Assembly (NCBI GenBank): GCA_017960705.1
Contig: JAGCYR010000023.1
Coordinates: 1-5,775, forward strand
Source of the DNA: Clostridia bacterium
Lineage (GTDB): Bacteria > Bacillota > Clostridia > Oscillospirales > CAG-272
Reading direction: 5' to 3'
DNA: 5,775 bases
The notes under the pieces were generated by a model. The model was not told the origin of the DNA, searched no databases, and worked only from the letters and a program-made list of their open reading frames with translations. Position numbers and translations under genes: made by a program. Shown here piece by piece: positions 1-5,454 of this stretch (position 1 is its first letter; every line of letters begins with the position of its first letter).

Positions 1-178
1 GTTTGAAAAGCCGGATCCCGAGCGGAAAGATCGCGGCTACAACGAGAAGCAGCGCCGCGGCGATCATCCCCCACTTTTTCAGGTTGCGTCTTGCGTTTGA
101 TCTCGGCTTTTTATCCGCGTTTTCGATCAGATCGTCGTCGATCTCGCCGATCGCGCGTCGAAGGTCGTCGCTTTTCAT
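1..178 (-). CDS. Putative anti-sigma factor / single-pass membrane protein, N-terminal part (runs off the left edge)
   Basis: Reading leftward from the ATG at 178-176, 59 codons are visible. Residues 1-36 are charged and cytoplasmic-looking, beginning MKSDDLRRAIGEIDDDLIEN. A basic stretch (RRNLKKW, about 30-36) precedes one hydrophobic segment at about 37-56 (GMIAAALLLVVAAIFPLGI), as expected for a single membrane anchor with an inside N terminus. The ATG overlaps the sigma-factor stop as ATGA, so the two are probably translationally coupled. It also has its own AAGGAGGG site at 188-195. Known: in Clostridia, genes directly following this kind of sigma factor commonly encode membrane anti-sigma or sensor proteins. 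Inferred: this protein holds the sigma factor at the membrane and releases it on an extracytoplasmic signal. No zinc-binding HxxxCxxC motif is visible, so it is not an obvious ZAS-type anti-sigma, and the external domain lies outside the window. Confidence 0.6.
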   Translation of the reverse strand, partial: MKSDDLRRAIGEIDDDLIENADKKPRSNARRNLKKWGMIAAALLLVVAAIFPLGIRLFK

Positions 179-732
179 ACGAGATATCCCTCCTTTTTCA
201 GGTACAGGGCGAGTTTATCCCTCGTCCGTTTGAGCTTGACCAGCACCCGGCTCCGCCCGAACCCGTACCGCCGGCAGATGCTCTCCACCGAGTCGTAGTA
301 CCAGTAGCGGCGGATGAACAGATCCCGGTCGACCTCCTTTTGGGTACGAAGGAACGCGGAGACCAGCCGCGCAAGTTCCGAAACGCCCACGGCTTCGTCC
401 ACGCCGTTCTCCCCGACGATCGCCTCGAGTTCGTCGAAGGGGACGGTCGCCTCGGCGGGAACGCGCTTCTCGGCGCACTTTTTGCGCAGGCGGTCGACGG
501 CGATCTCGCGCGTCAGTTTGCCGAGATAGGTTTTCAGGCAACCGGGCTTTTGCGGGGGGATGCTGTTCCACGCGGCGAGCAGCGTATCATCAAGGCACTC
601 TTTCGCGTCCTCCGCGTCGTGCAGAAGATTGTTCGCGATGGTTTTGCAGTACGCGCCGTACGCCCCCTCCGTGTGCGCGAGCGCCTCCTCGTTCCGATCC
701 CAATACAGCTCCACGATCGTCCCGTCGTCCAT
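175..732 (-). CDS. Sigma-70 family (ECF-like) RNA polymerase sigma factor
   Basis: A 185-residue protein, normal length for an ECF-type sigma factor. Region 2 spans about 24-90 and contains YCKTIANNLLHDAEDAKECL, then WNSIPP and YLGKLTREIAVDRLRKK, the pattern of a core-binding and -10-recognising domain. An acidic linker follows (about 95-117). Region 4 (about 118-180) has the helix-turn-helix SVESICRRYGFGRSRVLVKL at 148-167, which would read the -35 element. The ATG at 732-730 is chosen because a strong GAAAGGAGGG site lies at 738-747, 5 bases upstream. The stop overlaps the next gene's ATG as ATGA, marking a sigma/anti-sigma operon. A sigma-A-like promoter lies at 828-856, giving a leader of about 90 nt with a palindrome next to the RBS. 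The subfamily resembles the sigma factors of Clostridia that contain WNSIPP and RxLALDRxR. Its regulon cannot be told from the sequence. No functional link to the CRISPR locus is evident. Confidence 0.88.
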   Translation of the reverse strand: MDDGTIVELYWDRNEEALAHTEGAYGAYCKTIANNLLHDAEDAKECLDDTLLAAWNSIPPQKPGCLKTYLGKLTREIAVDRLRKKCAEKRVPAEATVPFDELEAIVGENGVDEAVGVSELARLVSAFLRTQKEVDRDLFIRRYWYYDSVESICRRYGFGRSRVLVKLKRTRDKLALYLKKEGYLV

Positions 733-748
733 GCGTTCCCTCCTTTCC

Positions 749-763
749 GTGAAGGTCCTTCAC
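749..763. promoter_or_regulatory. 15-bp palindrome beside the sigma-gene RBS
   Basis: GTGAAGG, one base, CCTTCAC: a perfect 7+1+7 inverted repeat. On the sigma mRNA it would form a 6-bp hairpin with a 3-nt loop ending just before the GAAAGGAGGG ribosome binding site (738-747). It could be a repressor operator in the leader DNA or an RNA structure that modulates translation. The symmetry is visible; the function is inference. Confidence 0.4.
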
Positions 764-827
764 CCATATACCCGTAAAAAAGCGGGAATGATTACAAATT
801 ATTTTGGAAATTGTTCTCTCGCTTATA

Positions 828-856
828 AGTTTACCCCATTTCGCGGGGAAAGTCAA
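828..856 (-). promoter_or_regulatory. Sigma-A-type promoter of the sigma/anti-sigma operon
   Basis: On the minus strand, TTGACT (-35, 856-851) and TAAACT (-10, 833-828) are separated by exactly 17 bases. The predicted start is near 821, about 90 nt before the sigma ATG. The spacer contains a small CCCC/GGGG symmetry (834-848). The element looks like a housekeeping promoter. I did not identify a separate ECF-type autoregulatory promoter. Confidence 0.6.
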
Positions 857-905
857 ATACAAGTCTGTGATAATGCCAAAAAATGTAGATTAATTGTGAA
901 ATAGT

Positions 906-934
906 TTGTAATTATGTGAAAAGTGTGTTATAAT
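906..934 (+). promoter_or_regulatory. Rightward promoter, probably for cas9, running antisense through the tracrRNA gene
   Basis: TTGTAA (906-911), a 17-base spacer and a perfect TATAAT (929-934), preceded by an extended -10 TG (926-927). Transcription would start near 941. The first coding region downstream is cas9 at 1136, so the transcript would carry a leader of about 195 nt that is the complement of the whole tracrRNA. The tracrRNA terminator read in this direction has the same hairpin but only three U residues after it, so read-through is plausible. Promoter elements are seen in the sequence; the assignment to cas9 is inferred. Confidence 0.6.
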
Positions 935-983
935 AAATATTGAAAAATATGGCTCGCTTTTCCGGGCAGCGCCCGCTGCAACG

Positions 984-1008
984 AAAAAAGACCTCCGAGG
1001 AGGTCTTT
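984..1008 (-). terminator. Rho-independent terminator of the tracrRNA
   Basis: Minus strand: AAAGACCTC, loop CTCG, GAGGTCTTT, continuing into a run of six T (989-984). The stem is 9 perfect base pairs. The six-T tract on the minus strand against three T on the plus strand shows that it acts mainly leftward. It also separates tracrRNA transcription from the sigma operon downstream. Confidence 0.9.
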
Positions 1009-1057
1009 CGGCACACACTGTGCGGTCGGAGTGATCCGACGGTTTGAAAAAATTTTT

Positions 1058-1096
1058 ATTTGAACTTGTAGTGTGAGTTCGTAGGGGACTACAAAC
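1058..1096 (-). repeat. Degenerate CRISPR repeat copy (tracrRNA anti-repeat)
   Basis: Read on the plus strand, this segment resembles the array repeat. Positions 1068-1090 match 21 of 23 bases of the repeat core (GTAGTGTGA, TTC, TAGGGGACT). The flanking TTTGA (1059-1063) and CAAAC (1092-1096) also match. Differences are T to G at 1077 and 1081, a 2-base gain at about 1064-1067 that creates the tracr-side AAGU bulge, and an altered right end (ACTACAAAC instead of ACTCAAAC). It lies about 4.3 kb from the array and has no spacers. Confidence 0.92.
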
Positions 1097-1105
1097 TTCG
1101 CCTAC

Positions 1106-1134
1106 AGTATAACACTTGAAAGAAGGTTTGTCAA
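1106..1134 (-). promoter_or_regulatory. tracrRNA promoter, overlapping the cas9 translation-initiation region
   Basis: Minus strand: a perfect TTGACA -35 (1134-1129), a 17-base spacer and TATACT -10 (1111-1106). The predicted start is the G at about 1099, 3 bases before the anti-repeat begins. The -35 hexamer is the complement of the bases immediately before the cas9 ATG (1136), and the spacer covers the cas9 RBS (GAAAGAAGG, 1118-1126). Polymerase at this promoter would therefore occupy the cas9 start region. Confidence 0.88.
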
Positions 1135-1135
1135 G

Positions 1136-4100
1136 ATGGAGAACGGTAAATTTTACGTCGGGATCGACAGCGGAACCAATTCGCTTGGCGTGGCTGCCAC
1201 CGACGGTTCTTATCGGTATCTGAAATATCGCGGCGAGCCGATCGCCGTGACACACCTGTACGACGAGGCGTCCTCAAACGACGATCGCCGTGCGGCACGC
1301 GTTGCCCGGAGAAGAACGTCTCGCCGCAAGTACCGCATCCAGTTGCTCCGGGAACTGTTCGCCGCAGAGATCGCGAAAAAAGATCCCGCGTTTTTCAAGC
1401 GTCTTGCGGAGAGCGCCCTGTGGGGGGACGATGCGTCGGAGCGTTATTCCCTCTTTGCCGACGCGGATTATTCGGACGTCGACTATCACCGGGACTATCC
1501 GACGATCCACCACCTGATCTGCTCTCTTATGAAGGACGATCCGATCGCCGTACACGACGTTCGGCTGGTTTATCTTGCCTGCGCGTGGCTCGTCAAGAAC
1601 CGTGGCCATTTTCTCAACGAGATCGACGCGAAGTCGATCGGACAATTCACGCAATTCGGGACTGTCTACCGCGATTTTCTCGCGTTTTTTGCGGATAACG
1701 AGATGGAACTGCCCTGGGGGAACGACGTACCGGAGCAGGAAATCGCGAAGATATTAAAGCAGAAAACCGGGATCACGAAAAAGAAAGAGGCGTTAAAGGC
1801 GCTCCTTTACAGAGGAGAAAAGCAAAGCAAAGACACGACAGAAACCCGTCCCTACGTGAAAGAGGAACTGGTCAACCTCCTCTGCGGATCATCGGTCGAA
1901 CTGAAGAAACTGTTCAAAAAAGACGAGTACGGCGATCTGGAAAAGAAATCGATCTCGTTCTCCGACAGCGACGAAGACCTGCAGGCGCTCTACGCGAATA
2001 TCGAAGAAACCGACGCTGCGCTGATCTTTGCCTGCAAGCAGATCTACGATTGGGCGCTGCTCGCCGATATTATCGGGGACTATTCCACGATCTCCGAGGC
2101 GAAGATCGCCGTATACGAGCAGCACAAAGAGGATCTGAAAGCAATCAAGCGATTCGTGAGGCGTTATCTTTCCGACCGTTTCAAGCCGTATTTCTGTAAA
2201 AACGGCGCCGACAGTTACGCGGCGTACGTCGGTCATCTTACCGGCGCGAAGAAAACGGAGCAAAAAGAGGACGACGCGAAAAAAGGCGACGACTTCCTGA
2301 CCTCCTTGAAGAAAGCGGTCAAAGCGAGCGGATTTGAAGCCAAGGTCGACGAAGCCGACCGTCCGTTTCTGCAGGATCTGATCGAACGGCTGGAGACCGC
2401 AACCTTTCTTCCGCTACAGGTCAACACAAACAACCGCGTGATCCCTCATCAAGTTTATCAGTTCGAGTTGTCCGCCGTGCTGCGGAACGCGGAAACCTAC
2501 CTCCCCTTTCTGAAAGAGAAAGACGAATCCGGTCTCTCCGTATCGGAAAAGATTCTGTCGATCTTCACGTTCCGGATCCCCTACTACGTCGGGCCGCTGC
2601 GTTCCGACGGGTCACACGCTTGGATCGTCCGTAAAGAAGGCGTCCGGATCACCCCGTGGAACTTTGATTCGGTCGTCGACAAGGACGCTTCGGAACGCGA
2701 GTTCATCCGCAGGATGATCAACCGTTGTACGTATTATCCCGGCGCGGACGTTCTTCCGAAGTGTTCCCTGCTTTACCAGAGATTCGAGGTGCTGAACGAG
2801 ATCAACAACCTGAAGATCAACGGTCAGCCCATCTCCGTCAAAGTCAAGCAGGCAATCTATACCGACGTTTTCCAAAAAAACCGCAACGTCACGAAAAAGA
2901 AGATCCTTGATTATTTGATCGCGAACGGTCGTCTGGACAAGAAGGAGGTCGAACTCGTCTCGGGCATCGACGAGAAAATCAAATCTTCGCTTTCCTCCGA
3001 ACACGATTTCAAGCGTCTTTTGGAATCCGGCGCGCTGTCGCGGGAGGATGCGGATAATATTATTGAACACGCAACATATACCGAGGATCGCTCGCGTATG
3101 CGGAGATGGCTGACCGAGAACTATCCCCGTCTGCCGAAAGAGGACGTCCGCTATCTGCTGAGCCGTCGCTATAAGGATTTCGGACGGCTGTCGAAAGAAT
3201 TTCTGGACGGCGGGCTTCTCGGCGTAGACAGAAAGAGCGGAACGGGAGAGGCGATCAGCATCCTGCGCGCGCTTTGGGAAACGAACAACAATCTGATGGA
3301 ACTGCTCGCAGAGGGGAACTTTACCTTCAGCGAAGCGCTGCAAAACCTGAAAAAAGAATACGCGAAAGAGAATCCGTCATCCTTTGAAGAACGGCTTGCG
3401 GAGCTCTACCTTTCTCCCGCAGTCAAGCGTCAGGTCTATCGGATCGTCGACGTTCTTTCCGACGTCGTCAAGGCGGTCGGTCGCGCGCCGGACAAGATCT
3501 TTCTGGAGATGGCGCGCGGAGGGACCCCGGATCAGAAGGGAAAACGGACCAAAACCCGTCGCGAACAGATCCTGGAGTTCTATCAGACCGTTCGCGACGA
3601 GGACGTCCCGCACCTGAAAAAAGAACTGGAAGAGATGGGCGAGATGGTCGACAACCGGCTCCAGAGTGACAAACTGTTCCTGTATTATCTGCAACTCGGG
3701 AAGTGCTTGTATTCCGGTGAAGCGATTGATCTCGCGACCTTGATGACGAAGGATCAGAGCGTCTACAACATCGAACATATCTATCCGCAATCGCAGGTCA
3801 AGGACGACAGCATCCTGAACAACGAGATCCTCGTCCTTTCCAAGATCAACGGAGCGAAGAGCGATTCCTATCCCGTCGATCCCGCGATCCAAACGAAGAT
3901 GCGCGGGATCTGGGAATCGTATCTGAAGCATGGTCTGATCACCGAAGAAAAGTACCGTCGGCTGATCCGGACCACCCCGTTTACCGATGAGGAAAAGATG
4001 GGCTTCATCAACCGACAACTGACCGAGACACGGCAGAGCACCAAGGCGGTGTTGGGGTTGCTGAAGGAACTGTACCCCGAGACCGAGGTCGTTCCGGTCA

Positions 4101-5269
4101 AGGCAGGGCTGGTCTCCGAATTCCGGCAGGAATTCAAATTGGTGAAATCTCGTCAGGTGAACGATCTGCACCACGCGAAGGACGCCTACCTCAATATCGC
4201 GGTCGGAAACGTCTGGCACGAAAAGTACACCAAAAAGTTCTTTGTTGATCAGCCGTATACGCTGAAAACGAAAGAACTCTTCGACCGTTCGCTGACCGTC
4301 GACGGCGAGACCGTTTGGGAGGGTGAAAAATCGGTCGCCGCGGTCAAAGAGGTAATGCAGAAGAACGCTATTCATTATACGGTCTTCCCGTACCGTAAAG
4401 GCGGCGCTCTGTTCGATCTGCAGCCCGTCAAGGCAGGCAGCGCGGATCTCGTCCCGCTGAAAAAAGGTCTGGATCCGAAGAAATACGGCGGATATAATAA
4501 GCCCGCAGCCTCGTTCTTCGCTCCGGTCAAATACCGGATCGGCAAAAAAGCCGACCTGATGATCGTTCCGGTAGAGGTCTCCGTCCGCGAAAAGTACCTT
4601 TCGGATCCCGCTTTCGCGGAAGAATACGCGAAGAAGACCATCGGCGGGATCTGCAGCGGCAAAACCGTGGACGAGGTCTCCTTCCCTCTCGGCGCCCGTA
4701 TTCTGAAGATCAATACCGTTTTTTCGCTTGACGGCTTCCGGGTTTGTCTTGCGGGTAAATCCAACGGCGGCTTGAAAGTCATTCTCGCGCCGATCACTCC
4801 GTTGATCCTCTCCCTTGATTGGGAAGCATACGTAAAAAAACTCGAAAGTTTTCAGAACAAGCAATCCAAAAAAACGTCGTCTGCGATTCTCCCGGATCCG
4901 GAGCACGACGGTATAACAAAGGATCGGAATGCCGAACTGTACGATCTGCTTTTGTCCAAACTTCGCTCTTCCACCTTCTCCAAACGTCCCAACTGCCCCG
5001 TAGAAACGCTCGAAAACGGTTATGAACGGTTCAAGCAACTGAACGTCGCAGAACAAATCGGTATTCTTCTTTCCGTTTTACAGGTGTTCGGACGCTCCAG
5101 CGGAGGAATTGACTTCAGACTGATCGGCGGAAGCAAAACGGAGGCAAGCGTTGCCCGATCCAGCAATCTTTCCAACTGGAAAAAGGTCTATTCCGACGTC
5201 CGCATTATCGACCAGTCCAATTCCGGGCTCTTCGTGAAACGATCCGGAAATCTGCTCGATCTGCTATGA
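1136..5269 (+). CDS. cas9: CRISPR-associated endonuclease Cas9 (type II, probably II-A-like)
   Basis: RNA-guided double-strand DNA nuclease of 1377 residues, close to S. pyogenes Cas9 (1368), and intact. RuvC-I is YVGIDSGTNSLG with catalytic D11. The arginine-rich bridge helix is about 51-75 (RRAARVARRRTSRRK). A REC lobe covers about 76-775 and includes a charged, lysine/aspartate-rich stretch near 371-386. RuvC-II is KIFLEMARGG with E791. HNH is YNIEHIYPQS with H881, and SKINGAKSD with N905. RuvC-III is LHHAKDAYLN with H1013 and D1016. The PAM-interacting domain starts near 1110 with DPKKYGGY and ends IIDQSNSGLF plus a leucine-rich tail. All nuclease positions known from SpCas9 (D10, E762, H840, N863, H983, D986) have a matching residue. 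The ATG is set by GAAAGAAGG at 1118-1126 and by D11 falling where the family expects it. The stop overlaps the cas1 ATG as ATGA. No Arg-x-Arg pair like R1333/R1335 of SpCas9 is evident near the C terminus, so NGG recognition should not be assumed. Subtype II-A rests on size and RNA layout, because csn2 is not present. Confidence 0.98.
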   Translation: MENGKFYVGIDSGTNSLGVAATDGSYRYLKYRGEPIAVTHLYDEASSNDDRRAARVARRRTSRRKYRIQLLRELFAAEIAKKDPAFFKRLAESALWGDDASERYSLFADADYSDVDYHRDYPTIHHLICSLMKDDPIAVHDVRLVYLACAWLVKNRGHFLNEIDAKSIGQFTQFGTVYRDFLAFFADNEMELPWGNDVPEQEIAKILKQKTGITKKKEALKALLYRGEKQSKDTTETRPYVKEELVNLLCGSSVELKKLFKKDEYGDLEKKSISFSDSDEDLQALYANIEETDAALIFACKQIYDWALLADIIGDYSTISEAKIAVYEQHKEDLKAIKRFVRRYLSDRFKPYFCKNGADSYAAYVGHLTGAKKTEQKEDDAKKGDDFLTSLKKAVKASGFEAKVDEADRPFLQDLIERLETATFLPLQVNTNNRVIPHQVYQFELSAVLRNAETYLPFLKEKDESGLSVSEKILSIFTFRIPYYVGPLRSDGSHAWIVRKEGVRITPWNFDSVVDKDASEREFIRRMINRCTYYPGADVLPKCSLLYQRFEVLNEINNLKINGQPISVKVKQAIYTDVFQKNRNVTKKKILDYLIANGRLDKKEVELVSGIDEKIKSSLSSEHDFKRLLESGALSREDADNIIEHATYTEDRSRMRRWLTENYPRLPKEDVRYLLSRRYKDFGRLSKEFLDGGLLGVDRKSGTGEAISILRALWETNNNLMELLAEGNFTFSEALQNLKKEYAKENPSSFEERLAELYLSPAVKRQVYRIVDVLSDVVKAVGRAPDKIFLEMARGGTPDQKGKRTKTRREQILEFYQTVRDEDVPHLKKELEEMGEMVDNRLQSDKLFLYYLQLGKCLYSGEAIDLATLMTKDQSVYNIEHIYPQSQVKDDSILNNEILVLSKINGAKSDSYPVDPAIQTKMRGIWESYLKHGLITEEKYRRLIRTTPFTDEEKMGFINRQLTETRQSTKAVLGLLKELYPETEVVPVKAGLVSEFRQEFKLVKSRQVNDLHHAKDAYLNIAVGNVWHEKYTKKFFVDQPYTLKTKELFDRSLTVDGETVWEGEKSVAAVKEVMQKNAIHYTVFPYRKGGALFDLQPVKAGSADLVPLKKGLDPKKYGGYNKPAASFFAPVKYRIGKKADLMIVPVEVSVREKYLSDPAFAEEYAKKTIGGICSGKTVDEVSFPLGARILKINTVFSLDGFRVCLAGKSNGGLKVILAPITPLILSLDWEAYVKKLESFQNKQSKKTSSAILPDPEHDGITKDRNAELYDLLLSKLRSSTFSKRPNCPVETLENGYERFKQLNVAEQIGILLSVLQVFGRSSGGIDFRLIGGSKTEASVARSSNLSNWKKVYSDVRIIDQSNSGLFVKRSGNLLDLL

Positions 5270-5454
5270 GTTGGCGCACGGTCGTCATCTCCAATCGCTG
5301 TAAGCTCGACGTCAAAATGGGCTTTATGGTCGTGCGGGGAGAAGAAACGACACGCGTTTTTCTCGACGAGATCGCGCTGCTCCTGATCGAAAACCCCGCG
5401 GTCGCCCTGACCGGCTGTCTTTTGAGGGAATCGACTTGTTTGAGAGTAGTGTGA
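5266..5454 (+). pseudogene. cas1: cas1, 5' fragment only (truncated at the array junction)
   Basis: The first 53 residues are a clear type II Cas1 N terminus: MSWRTVVISNRCKLD at 1-15, MVVRGEE at 21-27, FLDEIALLLIENP at 32-44 and VALTGCLL at 46-53. This is part of the N-terminal beta-sheet domain. After CLL (5424) similarity stops. The frame runs through 13 non-cas1 bases and into the first CRISPR repeat, ending at its TGA (5452-5454) as a 62-codon reading frame. Full Cas1 is about 290-300 residues, and its metal-binding Glu/His/Asp residues lie in the missing C-terminal domain, so the product cannot integrate spacers. The ATG overlaps the cas9 stop (ATGA), as in an intact cas9-cas1 operon. 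No cas2 or csn2 follows. The likeliest history is a deletion from cas1 into the array; an assembly join is the main alternative. Confidence 0.9.
5425..5437 (+). other. Junction between the cas1 fragment and the first repeat; possible spacer remnant
   Basis: Thirteen bases (AGGGAATCGACTT) separate the last recognisable cas1 codon from repeat 1. They do not fit the Cas1 family at this point, and are too short and not AT-rich enough to be a normal leader. Because repeat 1 is perfect, they may be the 3' end of a spacer cut by the deletion. TTTGAG at 5421-5426 equals bases 2-7 of the repeat, but what follows does not continue as repeat. Confidence 0.5.

Larger units (their letters stand above)
984..1099 (-). 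ncRNA. tracrRNA of the type II CRISPR system
   Basis: Read leftward from the predicted start at about 1099, the RNA begins with an anti-repeat (1096-1058) complementary to the array repeat. The lower stem is repeat GUUUGA with tracr UCAAAU (1063-1058). Next is a bulge, GA in the repeat against AAGU in the tracr (1067-1064). The upper stem is GUAGUGUGA with UCACACUAC (1076-1068). Pairing resumes beyond two mismatches with UAGGGGACU against AGUCCCCUA. After the anti-repeat comes an A/U-rich linker (about 1057-1041). Then come a 6-bp hairpin with a UCAC loop (1040-1025, nexus position), a 5-bp hairpin GCACA/UGUGC (1023-1011) and a terminator hairpin with six U (1008-984). The predicted length is about 116 nt. 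The RNA bridges crRNA and Cas9 and makes the duplex that RNase III cuts. Position and orientation, upstream of cas9 and divergent from it, match the S. pyogenes arrangement. The exact 5' end is inferred from the promoter. Confidence 0.92.

Noticed and set aside
91..777. 228-codon plus-strand frame opposite the sigma factor
   Set aside because: It is antisense to a well-supported sigma gene, has a low-complexity composition and lacks a convincing RBS.
984..1008. Hairpin as a rightward terminator that would block a cas9 transcript from 906-934
   Set aside because: Read rightward, the stem is followed by only TTTCGG, against six T leftward, so strong rightward termination is unlikely. Partial attenuation cannot be excluded.
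890..1255. 121-codon minus-strand frame across the tracrRNA region
   Set aside because: It overlaps the tracrRNA, its terminator and promoter, and the conserved start of cas9. The translation has no family features.
3377..5056. 559-codon open frame antisense to cas9
   Set aside because: Long antisense frames are expected opposite a G+C-rich gene with this codon use. The translation shows no recognisable domain, and cas9 on the other strand is certain.
5421..5443. Deletion by simple microhomology between TTTGAG in cas1 and TTTGAG in a repeat
   Set aside because: After TTTGAG at 5421-5426 the sequence goes on as GGAATC rather than AGTAGTG, so a one-step join at the repeat start does not produce this junction.
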